A stretch of DNA of 64,000 bases from Lysinibacillus sp. FSL M8-0337. Lineage in GTDB: Bacteria > Bacillota > Bacilli > Bacillales_A > Planococcaceae. The stretch lies in assembly GCF_038593855.1 (NCBI RefSeq), contig NZ_CP151996.1, positions 2,790,001-2,854,000 of the forward strand, read 5' to 3'. Below the pieces are notes generated by a model. It saw nothing but the letters and a program-made list of their open reading frames with translations, ran no database searches and had not been told where the DNA came from. Of the stretch, positions 45,924 to 54,674 are shown in pieces. Position numbers and translations under genes: made by a program. Position 1 is the stretch's first letter; every line of letters starts with the position of its first letter.

Positions 45924-46447
45924 TTAATTTTTTCTTTTCTGCAAGCTTTCACAAAAACTTCCAACTATCTCTTCTTTTGATTCTTTCATTCTTACTACAT
46001 GGTGTCCATTTAGAGATTTTGGAATAAGAGCAATAAAATTTAAACTAATTGGTCCCTCAGGTCTGGAATTAACTAGTAGGTCATAGTCTGACCTATTATG
46101 ATCTAAACAAGGAATTAAATTTAAAACATTCATTACGAAGTAAGAATCATTGGTTTCTCCTGTTTCAGTAGATTTAATAATTGCAGGAATAAACTCACAA
46201 TCTGAACCTAATTTTTCTATTAGCTTTTTTAGCTTTAAGCTTACCAACTTGCCACCTACAGTTGGTAAAATATCATATTGTTCTAACTCAGAATCGAGCC
46301 TATCTACTACGTATAGTAGTTTGTCATGATGTTGAACATATGCCATACCTTTTTCCAAGTCAAATCGATTATATGGGTTCTCATCAGAATAAAAGAAATA
46401 TACATCTCGTTTATAGGAAACTAATAATCTGAAATAGCTTATCTCAT
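45924..46447 (-). pseudogene. Imm11 (DUF1629)-like immunity gene with probable 5' frameshift
   Basis: The main frame (start TTG 46358, 144 residues) shows Imm11-like blocks: VSLKLKKLIEKLG, YFVMNVLNLIPCLD. Protein-like sequence continues in frame upstream for about 30 codons (ISYFRLLVSYKRDVYFF, DENPYNRFDLEKG) with no start codon. The only good start, ATG 46447 right after GGGGGAG, is one base out of frame and meets TAA at once. A one-base deletion just after this ATG explains both facts. Expression from the internal TTG cannot be excluded. Confidence 0.55.
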
Positions 46448-46523
46448 TCTCCCCCTTAACAATAAAGTCTAGTTTTGTATCGACTCTTTAATAAGCAGCG
46501 CTGTATAGACAATATTGACTATT

Positions 46524-47054
46524 CTATTCTGCATGTCCAATTTTTTCATAACGTAAGCCCTTGATTCGATTATTGTTCATTAACATAATAAAGGAATCTG
46601 TAACAAAATAGTTTGCTGACATTTTACTATCCCTGAAAATCCCTTGATCTTTTACAATCTGAAGGTCAAATGTGTAGCATTTATTTCTAACCATTTCCAT
46701 TATTTCGTCTGTGGACATTTTATCAATATTTTTAATAGCTTTTATTTTATTGGTAACATTTATAAAGTAATATAGACCTCTATCTGTATTAACTGGCAAA
46801 ACCTCTATTTTCTCACCATAATTCACTTCAAATATCTTTTTAAGCTCCGCATTCACAATTAATATTCCATCAAAATAACAGGATGCATCAAAATCCTCTT
46901 TCTTTCCTTTTTCTCTTAATATTTCCAATTGTAAAGGATCCCAACTACCTCCTAACTTTTGACCTTCAAAGCTTAAATAGTTAGACTTACTCCCCTGTTT
47001 GAATACAAAAAAATTAAAAACATCATAGTCACTTTTTATTTCATAAATATTCAA
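46524..47054 (-). CDS. Imm11 (DUF1629)-like immunity protein
   Basis: 176 residues, opening MNIYEIKSDYDVFNFFVF and ending NNRIKGLRYEKIGHAE, a layout seen in Imm11-type immunity proteins. It is probably the guard of a toxin cassette now lost, since only a 104-bp Rhs fragment remains upstream. Cytoplasmic. Confidence 0.55.
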   Translation of the reverse strand: MNIYEIKSDYDVFNFFVFKQGSKSNYLSFEGQKLGGSWDPLQLEILREKGKKEDFDASCYFDGILIVNAELKKIFEVNYGEKIEVLPVNTDRGLYYFINVTNKIKAIKNIDKMSTDEIMEMVRNKCYTFDLQIVKDQGIFRDSKMSANYFVTDSFIMLMNNNRIKGLRYEKIGHAE

Positions 47055-47090
47055 TATTTATACACCCTCTTTTCAAATAATCAGCATTAG

Positions 47091-47325
47091 CAATATCTCT
47101 ACTATGATATTATTCCATTTCCACTTAGGCAAGAAGCTATACCCGCCGAGTCGGGCACAATGGAGTTGATTTTGAACTATGAGAATTTTGATGGTGAAGA
47201 TTTAGATGATATTGAGATTTACTGTGGTTCATTAATGGGCAATAAAGCATCTTTGTTACAAATAGAAGATTTAGGTTTAAACGATTATCAATTTTGCCTA
47301 CAAATTTATGGCGGTGATTTTCCAC
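47091..47325 (+). pseudogene. Inverted fragment of an unknown protein gene
   Basis: The plus strand, opposite to all neighbours, carries a protein-like frame without a proper start: LRQEAIPAESGTMELILNYE continues as FDGEDLDDIEIYCGSLMG and ends QFCLQIYGGDF exactly where Rhs DNA begins (47325). There is an in-frame TAG at 47088-47090 and no ribosome site. It looks like a piece of a small acidic gene captured in inverted orientation. Confidence 0.5.
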
Positions 47326-47428
47326 TGAATTATCCTGTGACAAATACTCATGCAAAATCGTATTGCCATCCCATACAAAATGAGTAGCTCTACCTTCCGA
47401 ACACTTCTCTATCCGCCTACCTAGAGCG
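47325..47428 (-). pseudogene. 104-bp Rhs core fragment
   Basis: Nearly identical to the segment coding RRIEKCSEGRATHFVWDGN and HEYLSQDNSVE in the full Rhs gene (about 55500-55610) and the orphan cassettes. Both ends break abruptly. It marks a former toxin cassette in front of the Imm11-like genes. Confidence 0.85.
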
Positions 47429-47604
47429 GTGCATTAGATTTTTTGTACACTTGTCCTTCTTGACTCACTAAAGAATAAAAATATTCAAGAAGAAGAAGTT
47501 TCATTATTAAAGAAAACACACGTTGAAAGGATTTTTCCTCTTAACATGTGTTAAATCGTTTTAAATTAAAAATTATTAACTTACAAAAATTAGGAACATA
47601 TATA
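47429..47604 (-). terminator. Terminator after the AHH-cassette immunity gene
   Basis: A long imperfect hairpin at 47515-47552 (AACACA/TGTGTT outer, AAAGGA/TCCT inner) with a T-rich minus-strand tail follows the gene ending at 47605. Nothing else is seen. Confidence 0.6.
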
Positions 47605-48231
47605 TTATCGATCATATGAAGAAAAATATTGAGGAACATCTTCTAATTCTATAAATTGAATTCCTTTCATTTGTTTTTCTTCACAAAGTTGCTTAAACCT
47701 TTCTGAACAAAATAGATATCTTGCTAATTTTAAGTCATTTAAGCAAAACACGTCTCTATCATTTTCTTGTAGAACAATTTTTTGATATTTTCCAACCATA
47801 TAATTTATGTCAAAAACCTTATTTTCTGGAACATCTCTTTTTGTAAACTCTGACTTCTCGTAATCAACGAAATCTTCTCTATTATAGTACTTAATAAAAT
47901 AATAGGGTTTCTTTACTTTAGATTTTCCCTTTGAACTAACAACTTGTAGATTTGATGTAACATACTTTTGTAAAGTATTTACTTGATTCATCAAAGTAAA
48001 AAAATCACTACTGATAATATGACCATTAAAACCCTCATAATAGTCAAATTCAATTTTATTATTAGTAATTAACCATAAATCTTTTGGCATTTCTTGTTTT
48101 TGAAAAAAGATTTTATTCCATTCATATCCCATTCCCTCATTGTATTTTGTTTCATCAAATGATTCGTGAATAACGCCCTTCAAAAAAATAGGCGACTTTA
48201 CATTATCCTTAACAATCATATAATAACTCAT
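47605..48231 (-). CDS. Immunity protein for AHH nuclease (orphan cassette 3)
   Basis: 208 residues, 4 nt after the toxin stop. Paralogous to the product at 54040-54669: shared blocks are VIHESFDET/VIHEHFDET, EGMGY, KIEFDYYE and KGKSKVKK. Both follow AHH toxins, so they form one immunity family, perhaps the Imm11/Imm43 group. It should neutralise the AHH nuclease in the cytoplasm. Confidence 0.72.
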   Translation of the reverse strand: MSYYMIVKDNVKSPIFLKGVIHESFDETKYNEGMGYEWNKIFFQKQEMPKDLWLITNNKIEFDYYEGFNGHIISSDFFTLMNQVNTLQKYVTSNLQVVSSKGKSKVKKPYYFIKYYNREDFVDYEKSEFTKRDVPENKVFDINYMVGKYQKIVLQENDRDVFCLNDLKLARYLFCSERFKQLCEEKQMKGIQFIELEDVPQYFSSYDR

Positions 48232-48235
48232 ACTA

Positions 48236-49072
48236 TCACCCTAATCTTTGACACTTAGGATATTTCTTAGATTGCACAGTACCAAAGTGCCCCTTCTGTA
48301 TTTTGTTTTTCAATTCTATTTGCAATTTTCGAATATCAGTCCTAGCCTCTTTTTCATTTATTAATCCCAGAGAGTATTGATCCGCAATATCCGTCACCCT
48401 ACTCAAGACATAATCACTATACATAGGGTGTTGAGTATTATGAATCATACTAAAAGAGTTTCCTTTTAATGTGTTGGGGTTGCTAGGCATCATAATACCA
48501 TTAAATGCTTCATCTCTTAATCCCCCCATACCAATAGAATCAAAGAAGGATTGATGTGTTTTCCATGTATTAGTTGTAATAACATGGTGAGCTTGATATC
48601 CTGATATTTTATCTCCAGCCTTTTTTCGATTTCCAGCAAGAATTTGGCTAGGTGCTCTTGCTAAACCAAACAAATCAATTTCTCTATTAGGATTATTTAC
48701 ATATCCATACAACGTAGGATTCCCACCCGCAAGCCCAATTGGGTCAACCTGCGTATAATTCCCTTGCACAGGGTCATAGTATCGGAATCGGTTATAATAC
48801 AAGCCAATCTCTACATCTTCATACTGCCCTTGATACCTAAACGGAATGAAATCCTTCTCACCTGTAAACTCTTTTACTCGTCCATACACATCAAGCTCAG
48901 CCGACCAAACCTTATGACCTTGTTCATCATAGGCTTCGACGGGTGTTCCTAGATAATCACTAATAATGCTGTAGTTGCCTTTATTCGTGATTTTTGCTGA
49001 AGGGACAAATCCATCATTGAATACCCATGTAACGAGACTATCTAATGCGTCTGTCTTCGAGGCATTCTCCAC
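48236..49072 (-). CDS. Orphan Rhs-CT cassette 3: Rhs core tail plus AHH nuclease
   Basis: The frame runs upstream to 49156 but Rhs homology begins at about 49072 (VENASKTDALDSL). It contains the end of the Rhs core (GLYYNRFRYYDPVQGNYTQV, PIGLAGGNPTLYGYV) and then an AHH-superfamily nuclease: GYQAHHVITTNTW with downstream His in MIHNTQHPMYSDYV. It has no delivery or signal sequence, so it is silent unless recombined into the full Rhs gene or expressed locally. Its toxin is a relative of, but clearly different from, that of the full-length Rhs. Confidence 0.82.
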   Translation of the reverse strand: MENASKTDALDSLVTWVFNDGFVPSAKITNKGNYSIISDYLGTPVEAYDEQGHKVWSAELDVYGRVKEFTGEKDFIPFRYQGQYEDVEIGLYYNRFRYYDPVQGNYTQVDPIGLAGGNPTLYGYVNNPNREIDLFGLARAPSQILAGNRKKAGDKISGYQAHHVITTNTWKTHQSFFDSIGMGGLRDEAFNGIMMPSNPNTLKGNSFSMIHNTQHPMYSDYVLSRVTDIADQYSLGLINEKEARTDIRKLQIELKNKIQKGHFGTVQSKKYPKCQRLG

Positions 49073-49095
49073 CAATAACGAGATGGGTCTCGCAT

Positions 49096-49131
49096 TAATG
49101 GATGTGAATTTTCTAAAATTCACATCCATTA
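49096..49131. repeat. Perfect 17-bp-arm palindrome at the cassette 3 junction
   Basis: Arms TAATGGATGTGAATTTT and complement separated by 2 nt. It lies 24 bp upstream of where Rhs homology begins, inside the short non-Rhs leader of cassette 3. Confidence 0.8.
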
Positions 49132-49164
49132 GCAAAAAACAATATGGAGAAAACATAAAAAACA

Positions 49165-49204
49165 GAGAAATGAGAATTTGAATAAATTCAAATTCTCATT
49201 TCTC
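49165..49204 (-). terminator. Terminator after the SUKH gene, 19-bp perfect arms
   Basis: Arms GAGAAATGAGAATTTGAAT and complement with loop AA. On the minus strand it is followed by CTGTTTTTT after the stem, 40 bp after the immunity gene ending at 49245. Confidence 0.8.
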
Positions 49205-49244
49205 ATTAATCGAAGCTAGTTATACTCCCTTATATTTCCAATTA

Positions 49245-49679
49245 TTATCCATTAAGAAACTGAGGTAGATTTTTTACCCATTCTTCAATGGTTTTATTAT
49301 ATTCTTCAAAATCAGAATCGTCATTATAGTAATAATATACTGGTGACTTCGGACTTTCTTTGGCACTAAGACAAAAATAATCACCATTACCTACTTCTAG
49401 GAATGGAATAAAATTTGCATCCCACTTACCATTCTTAATCTCATAATCATAAACAAATTCTATTAAATCATTGCCATTGTTTTCTCCAGTTGATACATTT
49501 AAAATTCCCGGAAGCACATATTTAGACATTAATGTAATAAATATTTTAAAGTCCTCACTAAATTTACAGTTAAATTTATATTCTAGTGCCTCCCAATCCC
49601 GTCTAGAAGGGGGTTCAAAGACCTCCCATTCTTTGTCCAACACTTGTGATAAAATAGCCTCCACTTCATCATGAGTCAT
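49245..49679 (-). CDS. SUKH-family (SMI1/KNR4) immunity protein
   Basis: 144 residues with the SUKH pattern: LEYKFNCKFSEDFKIFITLM near 30-50, FIPFLEVGNGDYFCLSAKE in the middle, IEEWVKNLPQFL at the end. SUKH proteins neutralise diverse nuclease toxins. It lies 23 nt after the HNH toxin cassette ending at 49703, so it is the probable partner. Confidence 0.82.
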   Translation of the reverse strand: MTHDEVEAILSQVLDKEWEVFEPPSRRDWEALEYKFNCKFSEDFKIFITLMSKYVLPGILNVSTGENNGNDLIEFVYDYEIKNGKWDANFIPFLEVGNGDYFCLSAKESPKSPVYYYYNDDSDFEEYNKTIEEWVKNLPQFLNG

Positions 49680-49702
49680 CTTAAATTACCTTCCTCTCTT
49701 TT

Positions 49703-51514
49703 TTATATACCCTCACCTGGTAGTATATATTCATTTCCTCGTTTTTTATAGTGGTCACTTATTTCTTTTCTCCTTTGGCTTGGTGTTAGTTTTGACTTCT
49801 GTCTATGTCTAGTGTGATTACCACCACGTCGATGAGTATATTCTTCTAATTCATCAAATACGCCACCTTCTGAAATGGGGATTTGGTTCCTATGGTGTGC
49901 CTCTATATTTCTATCTCCATGTGTCTTTTTAGTAGTTGGTCCATCTCCACGCCGCATCCTTATTACTTCTTCAATTGTTTTGGGTTCGTAACGAACAGGT
50001 GGAACAGACATAGCAGGGTCAGGATTTGGATAATTCGAAGGACTTAGCGGTTTAGTAGAATCATAACTCCTATTACTCGTTCCTCGATTTGTTTTACCAC
50101 AGCTTAAACCAAATGGATCAAGCCACGTATTTGGATCACTCACATAACCATATAATGTCGGATTCCCACCCGCAAGCCCAATCGGGTCAACTTGCGTATA
50201 ATTCCCTTGCACAGGGTCATAGTATCGGAATCGGTTATAATACAAGCCAATTTCTACATCTTCATACTGCCCTTGATACCTAAACGGAATGAAATCCTTC
50301 TCACCTGTAAACTCTTTTACTCGTCCATACACATCAAGCTCAGCCGACCAAACCTTATGACCTTGTTCATCATAGGCTTCGACAGGCGTTCCTAGATAAT
50401 CACTAATAATACTGTAGCTACCTTTATTCGTGATTTTCGCTGAAGGGACAAAGCCATCATTGAATACCCATGTAACGAGACTGTCTAAGTCATCTGTCTG
50501 TGAGGCATTCTCCACTGAATTATCCTGTGACAAATACTCATGCAAAATCGTATTGCCATCCCACACAAAATGAGTAGCCTTACTTTCCGAACACTTCTCT
50601 ATCCGTCTACCTAGTGTGTCATACTTGAACGTAACTTCTGTGAGATCTGGACGGATGACTTTTGACAACATGCCATTGCCATAGTATTCGTACTTCCATG
50701 TATCTCCATTATGTTCGATTTTCTCTACGAGATTTCCTTCTTCGTCATAGGAGAATTTGGCATCTTTTGTTTCTAGTAATCTACTGCCAGCGCCGTAAAC
50801 ACGGTCTTTTTTATCTTTTGCTTCATATAAATTGCCGACATCATCGACACTACGGTATAAGAAATCAAATTGGCGACTGTCTTGATTGGCCCACACGAGG
50901 TTACTAAATTCATCATAGCCGTATGTCACTTTTACACCTGTTAGCTCGTTGACCATACTGCGTAATTGATGATTGACGTCCCAATTGTAGGCATGTCTTC
51001 GCGTATCTCGGCTTTGGCTACTTACTCTATGATGTGTTGGTCTACCTGTTATATCATATTGCCATTTACTAATAACATCCCCTGGTAGGATTCGCTCAAT
51101 CTCTTGACCAAGTTCATTGTACTGTATCGAGGCTGTCCACTGGGCTTGCTCGGAGCGAGACGCCGTCATTTGTAAGACATTGCCTAGTTCATTACGAGCC
51201 ACATCGATTTTGGCACCGAGGCTACTTGTTATCTGTGAACGATTTCCTAACTCGTCATAGCTACTGGCAATCCAATGGTCGTTTCGCCATTCTTTGATGA
51301 CTTGTCCAGATGGGTCTCGTTCTAGCTTAACGTTTACATGCTCATTTTCCGTTTCTTGTAATGCGCCGTTTTTGTCATAGCTAAATGTTTCCCACGCACC
51401 ATCATAGTAGTCAGAGCGAATAATATTTCCTAGCGCATCGTATTGATACGCTGTCCAACGATTCCCTGGTCGTTGAATCCGTTGCACGATTCCTGCTAGA
51501 CTTCGCTCATACAT
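49703..51514 (-). CDS. Orphan Rhs-CT cassette 2: Rhs core plus HNH-type nuclease
   Basis: 603 codons starting abruptly at YERSLAG, exactly inside a Rhs repeat of the full gene (about 56510), with no ribosome site before the first ATG. YD repeats and the core (PIGLAGGNPTLYGYV) are followed by a toxin of about 125 residues: NIEAHHRNQIPISEGGVFDE and RRGGNHTRHRQK, a His-rich HNH/endonuclease VII-like motif. It lacks the VgrG-like head and cage start, so it cannot be delivered alone. Confidence 0.82.
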   Translation of the reverse strand: MYERSLAGIVQRIQRPGNRWTAYQYDALGNIIRSDYYDGAWETFSYDKNGALQETENEHVNVKLERDPSGQVIKEWRNDHWIASSYDELGNRSQITSSLGAKIDVARNELGNVLQMTASRSEQAQWTASIQYNELGQEIERILPGDVISKWQYDITGRPTHHRVSSQSRDTRRHAYNWDVNHQLRSMVNELTGVKVTYGYDEFSNLVWANQDSRQFDFLYRSVDDVGNLYEAKDKKDRVYGAGSRLLETKDAKFSYDEEGNLVEKIEHNGDTWKYEYYGNGMLSKVIRPDLTEVTFKYDTLGRRIEKCSESKATHFVWDGNTILHEYLSQDNSVENASQTDDLDSLVTWVFNDGFVPSAKITNKGSYSIISDYLGTPVEAYDEQGHKVWSAELDVYGRVKEFTGEKDFIPFRYQGQYEDVEIGLYYNRFRYYDPVQGNYTQVDPIGLAGGNPTLYGYVSDPNTWLDPFGLSCGKTNRGTSNRSYDSTKPLSPSNYPNPDPAMSVPPVRYEPKTIEEVIRMRRGDGPTTKKTHGDRNIEAHHRNQIPISEGGVFDELEEYTHRRGGNHTRHRQKSKLTPSQRRKEISDHYKKRGNEYILPGEGI

Positions 51515-51901
51515 GAAGCAGAAATATGTTCAAAATGGTTTCTCGTTGTTTTGAAATCTTTTATTAATATGTAGTAAATAAATACTTAAAAAATCATTCC
51601 AATTCTTTGCAAAAAACATATGTAAAGAAAGAAGTTATAACCTCATCTTTACATATGTTTTTAGTTGATAGTTTACTTATACTAATAGTTTAACTCCTTT
51701 ATCTAAATTAATAACATATTCTAGAAAAAAGACTTTATTTCAATTTACGTATTATGCTTTTGCAAAAACACCCAGATAATGGACTATAATACTAAATATC
51801 TTTATTAATAATGTAAATTATAGGAATTCCGAAATATTCATTAATTACTTAATTTTCATCTACTTTTTGTATTTCAGTCGAGATACTCCTATATAATTTC
51901 C
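51515..51901 (-). other. Gap between cassettes 1 and 2 with terminator
   Basis: 387 AT-rich bases. Perfect 16-bp hairpin at 51612-51627/51647-51662 (AAAACATATGTAAAG core) with T-runs both ways, presumably the terminator of the SUKH gene at 51902. No gene. Confidence 0.7.
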
Positions 51902-52381
51902 CTAACTAGAAATCATTCCGTTCTTTTTAAGAAACAAGAACCAATCATCCTTTTCAGAGTTGGGAATAACTTTACTATAACTAGATCCAAAAACGTAATT
52001 TTTTAAAAAGAAGTCTAATTCACCTAAACAATTCTTAGAACCATCATCCACTATAAATTCATAAACATTCCCATCAAGTCTATTAATTAATAATGGTTCA
52101 TACAAAATTTGACCTATAGACAACCATGATTCTTTTTCATCTTGTAAATCTGAGAGTACATATTGATTTTTTTCTAATTCACTGTAACCCCACAAATCAA
52201 TATCGCCACACCGAGCTCCGTTAGTTAATCTTAAAAAGTCATAATATTTTCCTAACTTTAAAATTGTTGCTTCATTCATTTCCCCGATACCTTCATTTAA
52301 TTTTCCAAATACAATACTTGAAGGATCTCTTTTTAAACCGTCTTTTAGGCAATCTATAATTGTTTTAATATCCTTATTCAT
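51902..52381 (-). CDS. SUKH-family (SMI1/KNR4-like) immunity protein
   Basis: 159 residues: LGKYYDFLRLTNGARCGDID is the typical SUKH core (small loop then GDIxLWG), followed by WLSIGQ and VYEFIVDDGS. It is divergent from the 49245 SUKH protein. It lies 30 nt after the toxin cassette ending at 52412 and is the likely cognate immunity protein. Confidence 0.75.
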   Translation of the reverse strand: MNKDIKTIIDCLKDGLKRDPSSIVFGKLNEGIGEMNEATILKLGKYYDFLRLTNGARCGDIDLWGYSELEKNQYVLSDLQDEKESWLSIGQILYEPLLINRLDGNVYEFIVDDGSKNCLGELDFFLKNYVFGSSYSKVIPNSEKDDWFLFLKKNGMISS

Positions 52382-52411
52382 TAAAAATCATCCTCACTTC
52401 ACTTTTTATCT

Positions 52412-53785
52412 TTATGATGGGCATTTAATATTTACTTTTATTTTTGTACCAGCTTCTAAATTTCTGATTTGAGGACGTATTTGTTGAGTCCCTATATCCC
52501 AGTTAGTTTTGCTTTCTAAAAATCTTAAGTTAGATTTTGAATCTGGTCCACCAAGTTGCAATTCCCAAACATGATCTGGTTGCATCTTGTGTGCAACCCT
52601 ATCTATTAACTTATCGGCAAATGCACGATTGCTATTTCCATACTGTGCCCATATTCTTTTAATCATATCTTGTCTAAATGCTTTAGTTACATTTCTATCC
52701 CTCGATACTTTTGCAACTTTATATAAAAGACCTTCTTCCCCAAGTTTTTGAAGTGTTTGAGCTTTTCTGAGAAACTCATTTTTTGGCATCCAGTCTTTAT
52801 AAATTAGAGTGATTGTTACATCTAGCCCAAAAATATCCAAATATAAATTAGGATTATTTACATACCCATACAACGTAGGATTCCCACCAGCCAGTCCAAT
52901 CGGGTCAACTTGCGTATAATTCCCTTGCTCTGGGTCGTAGTATCGGAATCGGTTATAATACAAGCCAATCTCTAAATCTTCATACTGCCCTTGATACCTA
53001 AATGGGATGAAATCTTTCTCACCCGTAAATTCCTTCACTCGCCCATACACATCAAGCTCAGCCGACCAAACCTTATGACCTTGTTCATCATAAGCTTCGA
53101 CAGGCGTTCCTAGATAATCACTAATAATGCTGTAGTTGCCTTCACTCGTTATCTTAGCTGAAGGGACAAAGCCATCATTGAATACCCATGTAACGAGACT
53201 GTCTAAGTCATCTGTCTGCGAGGCATTCTCCACCGAATTATCCTGCGAGAAATACTCATGTAAAATCGTATTGCCATCCCATACAAAATGAGTAGCTCTA
53301 CCTTCCGAACACTTCTCTATCCGCCTACCTAGTGCGTCATACTTGAAAGTAACCTCAGTATTATCTGGCTTTATGACCTTAGCCATCATGCCATTGCCAT
53401 AGTATTCGTACTTCCATGTATCTCCATTATGTTCGACTTTCTCTACGAGATTTCCTTCTTCATCATAGGAGAATTTGGCATCTTTTGTTTCTAATAGTCT
53501 ACTGCCAGCGCCATAAACACGGTCTTTTTTATCTTTTGTTTCATATAAATTGCCGACATCATCGACACTACGGTATAAGAAATCAAATTGACGACTATCT
53601 TGATTGGCCCATACGAGGTTACTAAATTCGTCGTAACCATACGTCACTTTTACACCCGTTAGCTCGTTGACCATACTGCGTAATTGATGATTGACATCCC
53701 AATTGTAGGCACGTCTTCGCGTATCTCGGCTTTGGCTACTTACTCTGTGATGTGTTGGTCTACCTGTGTTAAGGTATTTAACCAT
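52412..53785 (-). CDS. Orphan Rhs-CT cassette 1: Rhs core plus HNH-like toxin
   Basis: 457 codons. Rhs homology starts at TGRPTHHRVSSQSRD (about 53767) after a short unrelated lead (MVKYLN). After PIGLAGGNPTLYGYV the C-terminal 130 residues are unique: DMIKRIWAQYG, then MQPDHVWELQLGGPDSKSN and NWDIGTQQIRPQI, which looks like an HNH/endonuclease-VII-type nuclease (DHVxELQLGG). The toxin class is tentative. No delivery head. Confidence 0.78.
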   Translation of the reverse strand: MVKYLNTGRPTHHRVSSQSRDTRRRAYNWDVNHQLRSMVNELTGVKVTYGYDEFSNLVWANQDSRQFDFLYRSVDDVGNLYETKDKKDRVYGAGSRLLETKDAKFSYDEEGNLVEKVEHNGDTWKYEYYGNGMMAKVIKPDNTEVTFKYDALGRRIEKCSEGRATHFVWDGNTILHEYFSQDNSVENASQTDDLDSLVTWVFNDGFVPSAKITSEGNYSIISDYLGTPVEAYDEQGHKVWSAELDVYGRVKEFTGEKDFIPFRYQGQYEDLEIGLYYNRFRYYDPEQGNYTQVDPIGLAGGNPTLYGYVNNPNLYLDIFGLDVTITLIYKDWMPKNEFLRKAQTLQKLGEEGLLYKVAKVSRDRNVTKAFRQDMIKRIWAQYGNSNRAFADKLIDRVAHKMQPDHVWELQLGGPDSKSNLRFLESKTNWDIGTQQIRPQIRNLEAGTKIKVNIKCPS

Positions 53786-54039
53786 CTAAGAAAGTAGGAG
53801 AATACGATTTTCTAGTAAAAATAAAAAGACATGGCAGGTATTTACAATATAAGTTTTAATATTTTCAGAAGAAATTATTGAGATAAAAAGAATAAGCATA
53901 TAAATCCACATTTAATGGATTTATATGCCACTTTTAAGTAATTATTGTAAATAGGGACCGACACAAATTAAATATCAATTATTGATGTCTAGTCCAAGCC
54001 TAATAAATCTTTTAAAATTTGTTATATAAATTGTTTTAT
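53786..54039 (-). terminator. Terminator after the Rhs immunity gene
   Basis: Perfect 13-bp arms GCATATAAATCCA/TGGATTTATATGC at 53896-53928 with a TTATTCTTTTT tail on the minus strand. It ends the full-length Rhs-immunity unit, so cassette 1 is not co-transcribed with it by default. Confidence 0.78.
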
Positions 54040-54669
54040 TTAGCGAGAGTTAATATGTGCTACTACTTCATTTAATTCAACAAATTTTAAACCTATTAAT
54101 TTTAGTTGTATGCATCTTTGCATAAATTTATCTGAACAAAATAAGAATGTACTTAACCTTAAATCCTTTAACCGATATACATCAAAATCAGTATTTTTAA
54201 AAACAATTTTTTGATATTTTTCAACAAAGACCCCTTCGGATTTAAAATTCTTATTTTTAGGTACTTCTCTAGAAGTAAATTCTGATTTTTCATAATCCAC
54301 TAAAGAAATACCATCAAAATATTTAATAAAATAATAGTTTTTATTTTTCTTTACCTTTGACTTACCCTTTGTATTAACTATATTTAGTTTCGCTATCACA
54401 TATTCATTTAATGACTTTGAATCTAATATTAGATTTAATAGCTGTTCTTCAACTATATGACCTAAAAAACTTTCATAATAGTCAAATTCAATCTTGCTTG
54501 TTGTAATCAACCACAACTCTTTAGGAAAATCATCTTTGTTAAAAAAATGACGATTCCAACTATATCCCATTCCTTCGTGATACATTGTTTCATCAAAATG
54601 TTCATGTATTACGCCATCTAAGAAAATAGGAGTCGTGAGTTTGTCGTTTATTATCATATAATTTTTCAT
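54040..54669 (-). CDS. Immunity protein of the full-length VgrG-Rhs-AHH toxin
   Basis: 209 residues from ATG 54669, 5 nt after the toxin stop (the longer frame overlaps the toxin gene). Paralogue of the 47605 product. Blocks: MKNYMIINDKLTTPIFLDGV, EGMGYSWN, KIEFDYYESF. Adjacent position and paralogy to another AHH partner make it the cognate immunity protein. Confidence 0.75.
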   Translation of the reverse strand: MKNYMIINDKLTTPIFLDGVIHEHFDETMYHEGMGYSWNRHFFNKDDFPKELWLITTSKIEFDYYESFLGHIVEEQLLNLILDSKSLNEYVIAKLNIVNTKGKSKVKKNKNYYFIKYFDGISLVDYEKSEFTSREVPKNKNFKSEGVFVEKYQKIVFKNTDFDVYRLKDLRLSTFLFCSDKFMQRCIQLKLIGLKFVELNEVVAHINSR

Positions 54670-54674
54670 ATTAA

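Noticed and set aside
47137-47355. 72-codon minus-strand frame with HEYLSQDNSVE at its start
   Set aside because: It is Rhs debris running into antisense of the inverted fragment; not a gene.
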